From: Paenibacillus sp. J2TS4
Lineage (GTDB): Bacteria; Bacillota; Bacilli; Paenibacillales; NBRC-103111
Assembly: GCF_018403245.1 (NCBI RefSeq)
Contig: NZ_BOSH01000002.1
Location: forward strand, 1 to 64,000
Direction of reading: 5' to 3'
Length of the DNA: 64,000 bases
Each line of letters starts with the position of its first letter. The first letter of the stretch is position 1. Made by a program: the position numbers and the translations under genes. Positions 8,089-15,894 of this stretch are shown piece after piece. The notes beneath the pieces were generated by a model. It searched no databases. It saw only the letters and a program-made list of their open reading frames with translations, and was not told the DNA's origin.

Positions 8089-8610
8089 ATGTTGCCGAGC
8101 TTTGATACAGAACGTTTATTCCTAAGGCCCCGTACTTTGGCTGACTTCGAAGCATGTTTGGTAATGGATCAAGACACTGAGGTAACTAAATTTATACCGG
8201 GGCCATGGGGCAACCCTGAGCAACATGAAAGTTTTCTTTACGAGAGGATTCAGAAGGATTTCGGTCCAGGTCTAGGCTATTGGTCTATATTCCCGAAGGA
8301 GAAACCAACACGATTTGTTGGGTGGATCCTTCTCATCCCTTATGATGGTATTGGACCGGAGATTGAAATCGGTTGGCGGTTAAATCGTTTAGCGTGGGGG
8401 AGGGGGTATGCAACTGAAGCTGCGCAAAGAGTTCTTGAACATGCCTTCGAAACAGTTGGTGTAGACCATGTTGTTGCCGACATTCATCCAGAAAACAAGC
8501 CGTCCATGAGCGTCGCAGCGAAAATAGGGCTTACGTTCGTTGTTGACGGTATGCATGATGGACATCCTTGCAAATCTTATGTGATGACAAAGAATGAGTA
8601 CTGCAATTAA
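8089..8610 (+). CDS. GNAT N-acetyltransferase, RimJ/RimL-like
   Basis: A cytoplasmic acetyl-CoA dependent acetyltransferase of about 173 residues (Acetyltransf_3 type). It begins MLPSFDTERLFLRPRTLADFE, the usual RimL-type opening. The acetyl-CoA loop appears as 'WGRGYATEAAQRVLEHAF' and the C-terminal 'HPENKPSMSVAAKIGL' matches the motif-B region. ATG 8089 is chosen because a G-run (ggggggaacc) precedes it; ATG 8074 has its ribosome site too close. It lies exactly between the two direct repeats, so it arrived with or within the duplication. The acyl acceptor is unknown. Confidence 0.85.
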   Translation: MLPSFDTERLFLRPRTLADFEACLVMDQDTEVTKFIPGPWGNPEQHESFLYERIQKDFGPGLGYWSIFPKEKPTRFVGWILLIPYDGIGPEIEIGWRLNRLAWGRGYATEAAQRVLEHAFETVGVDHVVADIHPENKPSMSVAAKIGLTFVVDGMHDGHPCKSYVMTKNEYCN

Positions 8611-8643
8611 ATCTGCAAGTTTCATAACAAATAAAGCAGGGAA

Positions 8644-8782
8644 AATGTTATTGATTCTCGTCGTTCGGAGCGCATTGAACAGCTCTAAGTTTATTGAAGG
8701 GCTCACTCCGGAAGAAAAACAGGCAATTGCATCTGCAATACCCGCATTAAGGCGTGTGGTCCAATTTGGAAACGATTCGTAA
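8644..8782 (+). pseudogene. MarR 3' fragment (duplicated)
   Basis: Encodes the MarR C-terminus ('FIEGLTPEEKQAIASAIPALRRVVQFGNDS') fused by a 2-nt deletion to the wrong frame upstream. It lacks the DNA-binding domain, so it cannot act as a repressor by itself. Confidence 0.85.
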
Positions 8783-9014
8783 TCTCGGTCACCGCTGTAA
8801 TTGTCTTACTCAGACGCAAACAGCGACATTCCTACAAGAAAGGGAATCTATTTATGACAACAGCTTCTTTTGCGCTTCAACCTAGTCCGATCTTTGTATC
8901 GGATGAGGTACTTATTGATCTTCACAATCGTCTACAGTCCACTAGATGGCCTCTTGATGCCGGTAATGCTGACTGGTTTTACGGTGTTAGCCGGAACTAT
9001 CTTGAAGAACTCGT
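8644..9014 (+). repeat. Direct repeat copy B (marR 3' end to epoxide hydrolase 5' end)
   Basis: Second copy of the 7677-8056 segment. Compared with copy A it has a 2-nt deletion in the marR part (ctctaag against ctctcgaag) and several substitutions. Its hydrolase part continues into the intact gene. Confidence 0.9.
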
Positions 9015-10080
9015 CGACTACTGGGTGAACGAGTTTGATTGGCGCAAAGCCGAGAAAGTGATCAATGCCTATGAACACTATAAGGTACATGTTGACGGAA
9101 TTCCTGTGCATTTTATGCGTAAACCAGGCGTCGGGCCCGATCCCGTGCCGTTAATCTTGTCCCATGGTTGGCCTTGGACGTTCTGGCATTGGTCCAAGGT
9201 CATGGATTCGCTAGCGGACCCTGGCTCATTTGGGGGTGATCCGGCTGAAGCATTCGACGTAATCGTGCCCTCGCTTCCTGGTTTCGGATTTTCTACGCCA
9301 CTGCCAAACAACCCTGACATGAACTTTTGGAAAATCGCCGATCTATGGCATACGCTAATGACCGATATTCTAGGTTATACCAAATACGCGGCAGCGGGAT
9401 GCGACGTTGGCGCTCTCGTGACCGGTCAGCTAGGACACAAATATCCTGACGAGCTTTACGCCATCCATATCGGATCCGCACAAAAACTTAACTTGTTTAA
9501 CGGGGATCGCGCTTGGGATCTTGCTGGGGGTCGTTCCATTCCTGACAACATTCCTGAAAGTATCCGATTGCAAATTTTGGAGTTTGATCGGCGTTTTGCA
9601 TCTCATCTCGCTGTACATGTTCTTGATCCCAGCACACTCGCGTACGGACTGAGCGACTCGCCAGTAGGAATGCTCGCTTGGATATTGGAACGATGGGTGA
9701 GGTGGAGTGACAATAAGGGCGACGTCGAGAATGTCTTTTCGAAGGACGACATCCTTACCCACGCAACCATCTATTGGGTAAACAACGCTATCGAAACCTC
9801 CATGCGCGTCTATGCCAACAACAATCGTTATCCATGGACACCCGCTCATGATCGCTGGCCTGTTATTGAGGCGCCGACCGGCATAACCTTCGTGGGCTAT
9901 GAAAATCCGCCGGGGATCACGACGGAATATCGCGTGCAAAATTTTCTCGAAAGCGATCGCGCTTCCTGGTATAACCATGTGAACATCGTAGCCCATGAAC
10001 AGGGCGGACACTTCATTCCTTGGGAGATTCCGGACAAATGGGTTGATGATCTGCGTCGCACCTTCCGAGGTCGGCGATAA
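8854..10080 (+). CDS. Epoxide hydrolase (alpha/beta hydrolase with EHN domain)
   Basis: Hydrolyses epoxides to diols in the cytoplasm. The 408-residue length matches microsomal-type epoxide hydrolases. The EHN N-terminal domain covers about residues 8-115. The oxyanion-hole motif HGWP is at 104-107, the nucleophile is Asp184 in 'GCDVGA', and the catalytic His is 386 in 'EQGGHF'. Start ATG 8854 has the ribosome site agaaaggg. It sits behind a MarR regulator, a common arrangement for stress- or xenobiotic-induced hydrolases. Its 5' end belongs to the duplicated segment and is intact here. Confidence 0.9.
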   Translation: MTTASFALQPSPIFVSDEVLIDLHNRLQSTRWPLDAGNADWFYGVSRNYLEELVDYWVNEFDWRKAEKVINAYEHYKVHVDGIPVHFMRKPGVGPDPVPLILSHGWPWTFWHWSKVMDSLADPGSFGGDPAEAFDVIVPSLPGFGFSTPLPNNPDMNFWKIADLWHTLMTDILGYTKYAAAGCDVGALVTGQLGHKYPDELYAIHIGSAQKLNLFNGDRAWDLAGGRSIPDNIPESIRLQILEFDRRFASHLAVHVLDPSTLAYGLSDSPVGMLAWILERWVRWSDNKGDVENVFSKDDILTHATIYWVNNAIETSMRVYANNNRYPWTPAHDRWPVIEAPTGITFVGYENPPGITTEYRVQNFLESDRASWYNHVNIVAHEQGGHFIPWEIPDKWVDDLRRTFRGRR

Positions 10081-10807
10081 GTATGGCGGTTCTTAGGTCG
10101 TGGCCATCTCGCATTGAATAGTCTTAAACTTGCCGTTACAGATAGCGCGGGGAACCTTATCACAACTAGTGATAAAGCGGAGAATCGAGATAAATGTTGA
10201 AGCGGCATGAACTGTAGTCGGATAATGCGCTGGTACGGAAAGTTTATATTGGGGCTTCTAGTGGGTGCCTTGATGCAGAAATATCATATGGATATTTATC
10301 AAGCTGCTGTATCTAAGTTTTTTGGAATTCGACCAGAGGGTAACCCAAACATGCATTTTTCAGAACACAGTATTGTAGTATCCCATCAGCGAGATGTACG
10401 ACTTTCCACGCATGTAAGGGGAAATTAGACGAACTCCATCCATGGGGGAGAGAGTTCATGAAAGATCGGAAAAAAATGATATTACAGAGTTTTCCTGATG
10501 CATTTCTGTAAACAATAAGCTGTTTATAATTTTCGCCTTATTTGTAATACGCTCTAAGTGTGCAGCATCACGGTCAACCAATTTGTTGTCAAACGCGGTG
10601 CAATTGTTGGTGCGATTAGCTGAATTGAATCCAGAGGTTCTTGGTTGTAGGAGAGAAGCAGTAACTCAACTTTCACATGGTAAAACAGCCAGATACGCCT
10701 TGATGTGATAGTGGGAGCTGGCCTAAAAAATGGAGTGATTACAACTAGGTAAGATAGCTCAGAAAACTCTATAACTAGTTTGTAAATATTGTAATCGAAG
10801 GACGGTA
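10081..10807. other. 727-bp stretch without a recognised gene
   Basis: Several short frames exist. One of 73 codons at 10207-10428 has a single hydrophobic stretch (FILGLLVGALM) and no known family. Another short frame ends near 10199 with '...DSAGNLITTSDKAENRDKC'. None has a clear ribosome site plus conserved features. A 6-bp GAACTC/GAGTTC hairpin lies near 10433-10455. The region reads as decayed intergenic DNA. Confidence 0.4.
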
Positions 10808-11284
10808 ATGATGAGGGTTGTAAACGCAACTATGGATGACCTCAAAGGATGGTTAGAACTTGCCTCTGAAGTCGAATACCTATTTGGACCGATGGTAAGT
10901 GACTCCCAATTTATACAAGCATTAGAGGAGAATATAAAGCAGAATAATGCTTATTGTGTGAGAGATAACGATGGATTGCCTGGATCTAGATTGCTCGGCG
11001 GGGTTTTATTTTCAGTATCAGATGCCCCAAAGTATAAGATTGGGTGGTTATCCGTTTCATCACAAGCAAGAAGCAAAGGAATAGCAACAGCTTTGGTAAG
11101 ACATATTCTTGAACTTATTGATGTTCCGTCAGAAGTAATAGTTACTACATTTGGTGATGATGTTCCAGATGGGCAACCCGCCGGAAATTTTTACCAAAAG
11201 CTCGGCTTCATTCCATTAGACGAATTAATTCCAAATGGCCCGGAAGGAGGTAGTCGTCAAAAATTTAAATTGGTTGTTTCTTAG
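10808..11284 (+). CDS. GNAT N-acetyltransferase
   Basis: A single-domain GNAT protein of about 158 residues. Beta-4 and the acetyl-CoA loop read 'IGWLSVSSQARSKGIATALVRHIL', where the expected R/Q-x-x-G-x-G/A is modified to RSKGIA. The C-terminal 'NFYQKLGFIP' is the conserved motif-B region. The substrate is unknown. ATG 10808 follows gaaggacggt; ATG 10811 is an alternative. It stands alone downstream of the epoxide hydrolase region. Confidence 0.8.
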   Translation: MMRVVNATMDDLKGWLELASEVEYLFGPMVSDSQFIQALEENIKQNNAYCVRDNDGLPGSRLLGGVLFSVSDAPKYKIGWLSVSSQARSKGIATALVRHILELIDVPSEVIVTTFGDDVPDGQPAGNFYQKLGFIPLDELIPNGPEGGSRQKFKLVVS

Positions 11285-11487
11285 ATGATTTCAACTAACA
11301 TTCTTAAAACAATCAATTCACATGTTGGATATGAAAATACCATCATTTCAAAATATCGAGGCCACTTTATGAAAAATTGCGTGGCGAGTGGACGCGATGG
11401 ATAGAAAAAGGAACAGGGGAAGCCAATATTCAAAAAGAAAAGAAACAGGGAGCGCTTAATAGGACAAGGGAACGCGATGTATGCTTC

Positions 11488-11562
11488 ATGACTAAAAAAG
11501 CCGATTTGGTTCTTCATCCTGTTCGAATGCGGATTATACAACAATTGCTTCTCGGCAATTGA
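11488..11562 (+). pseudogene. HTH regulator N-terminal stub (ArsR/HTH_20-like)
   Basis: MTKKADLVLHPVRMRIIQQL is the typical start of winged-helix regulators that precede Firmicute ABC-2 exporter operons. The frame stops after 24 residues at TGA 11560, where it joins an ABC-transporter fragment. Functional homologues are about 180-200 residues. Confidence 0.65.
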
Positions 11563-11719
11563 CCCAACCGGCAGTTTCGCCAAAGTGCGTGTTAAAGACA
11601 TTGCCAGCGGAAGAACATGGCTATTAGATAGTATCAGACGTTTGCAGCTGCCGATTCAAAAGTTCGAACTGGTACAAGAAAGTCTGGAAGATATTTTCAG
11701 GATGGTGAGTAAGCGGTGA
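11558..11719 (+). pseudogene. ABC transporter ATP-binding protein, C-terminal remnant
   Basis: Open frame 'DPTGSFAKVRVKDIASG' through 'FELVQESLEDIFRMVSKR' to TGA 11717. The 'ESLEDIF' ending is characteristic of the C-terminus of ABC-2 type exporter ATPases. Walker A, signature and Walker B regions are absent. The stop overlaps a GTG at 11716 that begins the permease remnant, which shows the original operon arrangement. Confidence 0.7.
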
Positions 11720-11867
11720 ACCACTTGTCTGTCTATTAAAGAAAGAATGGCTGGAAGCCAGTAGAAGCTACAAATTATTGTGGTTTCCTGTTGTGTTCAT
11801 GTTTTTGGGGATCATTCAGCCTCTTTCGTCCTATTACCTGCCACAAATCCTGGAGCTGTATGACTAA
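11716..11867 (+). pseudogene. ABC-2 permease, frameshifted N-terminal remnant
   Basis: GTG 11716 reads MNHLSV, then the frame must shift to continue 'LLKKEWLEASRSYKLLWFP' followed by a hydrophobic helix (VVFMFLGII) and 'PLSSYYLPQILEL' before TAA 11865. This is the first membrane helix of an ABC-2 exporter permease. The rest is missing. It ends a collapsed regulator-ATPase-permease operon. Confidence 0.7.
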
Positions 11868-11950
11868 TTCGCTGCAACCCCAACCCCCCTTCCTGTTTTA
11901 GAAAATATCATCACATAAAGCGTATGAACTCCTCATAATACCTCAAACCC

Positions 11951-12148
11951 TTGTGTAGCAGAAATTCTGCCCATCTTTACTTCTCCTTTTTCACCGCACA
12001 TAAGGGCTTACAATATCTTGAGGATCCAACTATGAAGGGATATTTAAACAAGTATTTACAGTTTGTACGTCAACCTGCCCAAGAAACTGATCCCATTTCA
12101 GATATTCTCAATAAGATCAGGGAATTGGAAATGGAAGAAACTATATGA
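11951..12148 (+). other. Possible gene tail of unknown origin
   Basis: A 65-codon frame whose second half (LEDPTMKGYLNKYLQFVRQP ... ILNKIRELEMEETI) is hydrophilic and helical, like the C-terminus of a real protein. The first half and start region look random. I do not recognise the family; a transposase or Rpn-type nuclease tail is possible but unsupported. Confidence 0.25.
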
Positions 12149-12255
12149 CTCTTGTCATAGGGTGCAGTTGTTGTACTTTTGCCACTGCCATTTTTGTGCT
12201 AACGTCTCCATAATCCTTTCATACTGAATTGATCACCAATCCGATCTCCCTCTAT

Positions 12256-12621
12256 TCATAATCCGAGCTTTTGGTAACTACTGAGGTCGAATAACTCGTC
12301 TTCCACAATGCGGATATACTTGTCTGTTCCTACTTCCTTCGTCTCTATAACCATGTTTTCTTCAAGTAGATCAATTATCCGCTGAAGATCCTTCCAACCT
12401 TCACGATCCCTCTTGCTTATATTGAACATTTCCTTTGTTACAGGAACCCAATCCTCTTCAAAATTATGCTCGGCATACTGCCGAACCAAAATACCTAATG
12501 CATACTGCAAATACTTTGGTTTACGACCGTTAACAAATATCTTGTGAGGCATTAGTAGGCTTTCTTTAATCTTTGTGTTCATATCCGCATAGAGCTTACG
12601 GGCTTTCTCACTATTTGTCAT
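12256..12621 (-). CDS. Hypothetical protein, possibly winged-helix
   Basis: About 121 residues, starting MTNSEKARKLYADMNTK from ATG 12621 with a ribosome site (agagaggg) 7-8 nt upstream. A longer in-frame start at 12681 is less likely. The protein is charged and alpha-helical, with 'WVPVTKEMFNISKRDREGWKDLQRIIDLLEENMVI', which could be a winged-helix fold, followed by a short wing-like strand (TDKYIRIVED). No family was recognised. It is isolated among pseudogenes, so it may belong to a plasmid or phage remnant. Confidence 0.5.
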   Translation of the reverse strand: MTNSEKARKLYADMNTKIKESLLMPHKIFVNGRKPKYLQYALGILVRQYAEHNFEEDWVPVTKEMFNISKRDREGWKDLQRIIDLLEENMVIETKEVGTDKYIRIVEDELFDLSSYQKLGL

Positions 12622-12793
12622 CGAAAACTCCCTCTCTTTACTGGTTAACTGGCCCCACGTTAAAGCCAAGTTCATCATCATAATTGACTTTGAATTCTTG
12701 GCCCCATGTTTTGTTCAATTCGGCTAATAAATTTATTACCATTCATTTCCACAATTATGGTCACTATCCTGCTCGTAATTCTCTGCTTTGCCG

Positions 12794-12946
12794 CTAAGCT
12801 TTTTGTACTCTTTCGATCTGAGCTAGGTGTATGTGGACATAACAAACTCGGGATTCCAACAGCTGTTCGAATGTGTATCGCCCTACCTCAGGGTACCCCA
12901 CCTGCTGGCATTGTCCTGCTGTCAGTTGTTCCAGTATAAGCTTCAT
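12794..12946 (-). pseudogene. DinB-family protein, C-terminal remnant
   Basis: On the minus strand the frame 'MKLILEQLTAGQC' ... 'YTFEQLLESRVCYVHIHLAQIERVQKA' then stop resembles the last helix of DinB/YfiT-type four-helix metalloproteins, where HxxxHLxQI contributes metal ligands. Upstream homology breaks off within about 50 residues. The match is short, so the family call is tentative. Confidence 0.35.
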
Positions 12947-13244
12947 ACTGGAACACAGCGCTTTGAATGAGCAAGTGCTGCTCGCTAGCAAATTGATTCA
13001 TCCTACATCCCTATTCCGGTCACGAAGGTCGTAAATCACTTGAGGAGTGTTCAAAGCTGGCAATCACTGATGTGCAGTATGAGTATAACGAGATTATTAA
13101 TAACTGTCCACTTTAATCCATACGTTTGCCCCAGGTGTCACGACGCTGGTACTACCCTGCACGGGAAGGTTTCGCAAGCGATATGACGGCCATTCTTGAA
13201 ACATCAATCAATGGAAAAATATTATATCGAAAAAATATATTTAT
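12947..13244. other. Intergenic stretch before the VOC gene
   Basis: No intact gene. A + strand frame from about 13010 to the TAA at 13113 (SGHEGRKSLEECSKLAITDVQ ...) looks like protein sequence but was not recognised. From about 13205 the DNA becomes extremely AT-rich and leads into the promoter/operator of the VOC gene. A second degenerate half-site pair (ATTATATC ... AATATATTTA) may lie at 13219-13243. Confidence 0.35.
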
Positions 13245-13269
13245 TTTATATATCTTTATGATATAATAA
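13245..13269 (+). promoter_or_regulatory. Probable PadR operator over the VOC/efflux promoter
   Basis: TTTATATATC - 5 bp - GATATAATAA, an imperfect 10-bp inverted repeat (8 of 10 positions) with the same size and 5-bp centre as the perfect palindrome at 15205-15229 upstream of padR. The right arm contains the probable -10 box TATAAT (13262-13267). A repressor bound here would block transcription of the VOC-MFS genes. Confidence 0.6.
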
Positions 13270-13300
13270 ACACAATCAAAGAATAAGGAGGAAATTTTCT

Positions 13301-13654
13301 ATGTTCAAAAGTGGCAATGTATCTGTTATGGTAGCGGATTTAAAAAAGGCAGTACAATTTTACGTCGAAACCCTTGGTTTGAAGCTGCAACACGAAATGG
13401 GTGGGCATTTTGCGCAGGTCGAAGCACCGGGATTGACGATTGGACTCCTACATCTTGCCGGTGACCAAGGTGTTAAACGGGAAACATCGGGTAGTATGTC
13501 TATTGGATTTGAGGTAGAGGAATTGGAGTCTGCCATCGAGACCCTGAAAGCCAGGGGTGTTCAATTCCACGATTATGTAGAAGGCCAAGCAGCCCAAGTC
13601 GTACACTTCAGTGACCCCGAAGGTAATACCCTTTACTTGGTTTGTAATCGTTAA
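13301..13654 (+). CDS. VOC family protein (glyoxalase/bleomycin-resistance fold)
   Basis: A 117-residue vicinal-oxygen-chelate protein made of two beta-alpha-beta-beta-beta units. It begins 'MFKSGNVSVMVADLKKAVQFYVETLGL', the standard VOC opening, and ends 'VVHFSDPEGNTLYLV', the usual C-terminal metal-site strand. The ribosome site is strong (aaggagg). It is the first gene behind the PadR-type operator and 42 bp ahead of a drug-efflux gene, so it may bind or sequester a toxic compound, but an enzymatic role cannot be excluded. Confidence 0.85.
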   Translation: MFKSGNVSVMVADLKKAVQFYVETLGLKLQHEMGGHFAQVEAPGLTIGLLHLAGDQGVKRETSGSMSIGFEVEELESAIETLKARGVQFHDYVEGQAAQVVHFSDPEGNTLYLVCNR

Positions 13655-13696
13655 GCCAAGGAGAGAAAAAGTGACAATGAAAAGAGGCGTCTTCTC

Positions 13697-15091
13697 ATGA
13701 CACCGAAAACCAACGTCAACATGGTTGTCATCGGACTGCTGGCGGCGATGTTTATCGGCGCGATGGACGTGACCGTCGTCGCCACTGCCACGCCGCATAT
13801 GATTGCGGATTTTCAAGGCAAGGGCCTGTTTAGTTGGGTGTTCGCGATTTATACGTTGACCGCTTGCGTGGCGACGCCCATTTTCGGCAAGCTGGCTGAT
13901 TTGTTCGGGCGCAAAGGCGTGTTAACCGTCGGCATCGGCTTGTTCGTACTCGGTTCCATTTTATGCGGAGCCTCGCAGTCGATGGTGGAACTCATTGGGT
14001 TTCGGGCGTTGCAAGGACTGGGGGCCGGGGCGCTGACGCCCGTATGCTATACGATTATCGGGGATTTATTCTCGGGTGAAAAACGCGGTAAAATGATGGG
14101 CATCTTCACGTCTGTTTGGTCCGTGGCCGGTCTCCTCGGCCCGGTCGTCGGCGGCTATTTTGTCGATCAAGTGTCGTGGCGCTGGATTTTCTATCTCAAC
14201 GTGCCGATCGGCGCCGCCGCCTTGCTGCTCGTCTTCGTATTTTTGCACCAGCCGGTAGAACGCCGGGCGAAAAAAATCGATTATCTCGGTGTGCTCACTT
14301 TTACCATTTCCATCTCCGCGCTCCTGTATTCGCTGCAGAGCGGTGGAGTCAACCATCCGTGGGATTCCCCGTTGATTGTGGGGCTGTTCGCGGTAGCGGT
14401 ATTGTTTTTCCTGTTGTTCCTCTGGATCGAAAAACGGGCGGAGGAGCCAATGATGCCGTTGTCCATTTTCCGCATCAGCGTGTTGAACGTGACGAATGTC
14501 AGCGGTTTTCTGGCGTACAGCATTACGACAGGCTTGACGATTTACTCGCCAATCTGGATTCAATCCGTGCTTGGCCATTCTGCGACAAGCTCGGGTCTGA
14601 TCGTCATGCCGATGTCACTGGCCTGGCCGCTCGCTGCCAACATCGCCGGCAGGCTCATGTACCGGATAGGGGTAAAGGCGTCGATCGTGTTCGGTTCCGG
14701 TCTGATCGTGGCTGGCTCCATTTGGCTTGCCGCGCTTCAGATGAACTCTCCTTACGTTTACTGGATTGGTATCCTCGTCGTAATCGGGTTCGGGATGGGC
14801 TTTGTCGCGACGCCCTCCACCGTTGTCGTACAATCCGTCGTCGGCTGGGAAAAACGCGGCGTCGTCAACGCTTCCAGCATGCTGTTGCGCTCAATGGGCC
14901 AAACGATCGGAATCGCGGTGTTCGGCACGATTTACAACCAGCATGTGACAACCCTTGGCTCCAAATCGGAGCTGGCTGCCGGAATGCATGCCGTTTTTCT
15001 GCTCATGTGCGCCATAGCGATTGCGAACCTGCTTGCCGTGCAGCTCCTGCCGAAACACCGCGAGGTGATGGCGCAGCAGCAGTCGGCATGA
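13697..15091 (+). CDS. DHA2-family MFS efflux pump (EmrB/QacA type)
   Basis: A 464-residue proton-drug antiporter with the length and helix count expected of 14-TM transporters. It opens 'GLLAAMFIGAMDVTVVATATPHM' (split here only by the normal motif D1). Loop 2-3 reads 'GKLADLFGRKGVLTVG' and motif C appears as 'WSVAGLLGPVVGGYF'. The ATG at 13697 lacks a strong ribosome site; an upstream ATG at 13678 is out of frame and may be translationally coupled. The gene is much more GC-rich than the VOC gene before it. A terminator at 15142 ends the unit. Confidence 0.85.
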   Translation: MTPKTNVNMVVIGLLAAMFIGAMDVTVVATATPHMIADFQGKGLFSWVFAIYTLTACVATPIFGKLADLFGRKGVLTVGIGLFVLGSILCGASQSMVELIGFRALQGLGAGALTPVCYTIIGDLFSGEKRGKMMGIFTSVWSVAGLLGPVVGGYFVDQVSWRWIFYLNVPIGAAALLLVFVFLHQPVERRAKKIDYLGVLTFTISISALLYSLQSGGVNHPWDSPLIVGLFAVAVLFFLLFLWIEKRAEEPMMPLSIFRISVLNVTNVSGFLAYSITTGLTIYSPIWIQSVLGHSATSSGLIVMPMSLAWPLAANIAGRLMYRIGVKASIVFGSGLIVAGSIWLAALQMNSPYVYWIGILVVIGFGMGFVATPSTVVVQSVVGWEKRGVVNASSMLLRSMGQTIGIAVFGTIYNQHVTTLGSKSELAAGMHAVFLLMCAIAIANLLAVQLLPKHREVMAQQQSA

Positions 15092-15141
15092 CGGGCATGA
15101 AAGAAAGAAACCGGAAATGGCCTCAAACGGATGCAGCCTGG

Positions 15142-15172
15142 AAAAAGTCGTGACGACCGCGGCTTTTTCTTT
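15142..15172 (+). terminator. Terminator after the efflux gene
   Basis: AAAAAGTC (15142-15149) pairs with GGCTTTTT (15161-15168), with one G-U pair, followed by more T. Confidence 0.65.
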
Positions 15173-15204
15173 ATTTAGGCACCGTGCGCTAAACTGTCGT
15201 TTAC

Positions 15205-15229
15205 TTATTATATCTATGCGATATAATAA
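15205..15229 (+). promoter_or_regulatory. Perfect palindrome upstream of padR (operator)
   Basis: TTATTATATC - TATGC - GATATAATAA, a perfect 10-bp inverted repeat with a 5-bp centre. The right arm again embeds a TATAAT -10 box (15222-15227). Start codon of padR lies 34 bp downstream, so this is a good autoregulatory site. Confidence 0.7.
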
Positions 15230-15262
15230 AAAGCAGTTAAAACGAGTAAGGGGGTCATCCGC

Positions 15263-15838
15263 TTGAACGAACTGTTTATCCTCGGTGAATTGATGAATAA
15301 CCCGATGCACGGCTATTTGCTGCATCAGATTTTGAATGCGATTATTGGACCGACGCGAAAAATCAGCTGGGGGGTGCTTTATCCGCTCATTCACAGTCTG
15401 CTTGCAGACGGTCTGATCGACCAGGTCCCCGATGAACAACCGGAGAGTGATCGGCAGGGAAGAGGAAAGAAGAAAAAGATGTATACCATCACAGAAGCAG
15501 GCAGGATGCGATTTTTGCGGTTGATGGAAGAACCGATTCCATATTCGCCGGATTATGAGCAGCATTTTTATACCAAACTGAAAAATTTCGATCGGATCAA
15601 TATGGAATTGCAATATTTAGTTTTGCACCAGTACAAGGATTACCTGCGTTATGAAATCCGCTATGAGGAAGAACGGTTGGAGCATGCGAGTATGGATGAG
15701 CGGATTCCCGAAGGGGAACAGCAGTATATTCTGATTTTTTTCCGGCATCGTTTAGAAAAGCTCCAATTTGACGAAAAGTGGGTTTTACAGTTGATTGATA
15801 GCCATCGAATGAATGGAGAAGGGCTTAACTGTGATTGA
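15263..15838 (+). CDS. PadR-family transcriptional repressor
   Basis: A 191-residue winged-helix repressor. The PadR N-terminal domain covers about residues 1-85: 'FILGELMNNPMHGYLLHQIL', then 'ISWGVLYPLIHSLLADGLI' and a basic wing (RGKKKKMYTITEAG). The C-terminal half is a Vir-type helical dimerisation domain. The start is TTG 15263 behind aaggggg. It probably represses itself and the VOC-efflux unit through the matching palindromes; PadR proteins commonly release DNA when they bind the drug that the pump exports. Its stop overlaps the start region of the N-acetyltransferase gene. Confidence 0.85.
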   Translation: MNELFILGELMNNPMHGYLLHQILNAIIGPTRKISWGVLYPLIHSLLADGLIDQVPDEQPESDRQGRGKKKKMYTITEAGRMRFLRLMEEPIPYSPDYEQHFYTKLKNFDRINMELQYLVLHQYKDYLRYEIRYEEERLEHASMDERIPEGEQQYILIFFRHRLEKLQFDEKWVLQLIDSHRMNGEGLNCD

Positions 15839-15894
15839 AACATACCGTTGGATCACGGAAGAGCAGGAGATCTATTCGAAAGGAGGAATGCGGA

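Noticed and set aside
10207..10428. 73-codon + strand frame with one hydrophobic stretch
   Set aside because: No ribosome site, start region without conservation cues, not recognised; left as part of the gene-poor stretch.
12706..12939. 77-codon + strand hydrophobic reading frame
   Set aside because: Opposite a better minus-strand DinB-like remnant; hydrophobic bias is a complement effect.
14116..15153. 345-codon + strand frame inside the DHA2 efflux gene
   Set aside because: It is a shadow in another frame of a GC-rich membrane-protein gene; the composition is Arg-rich and lacks any domain.
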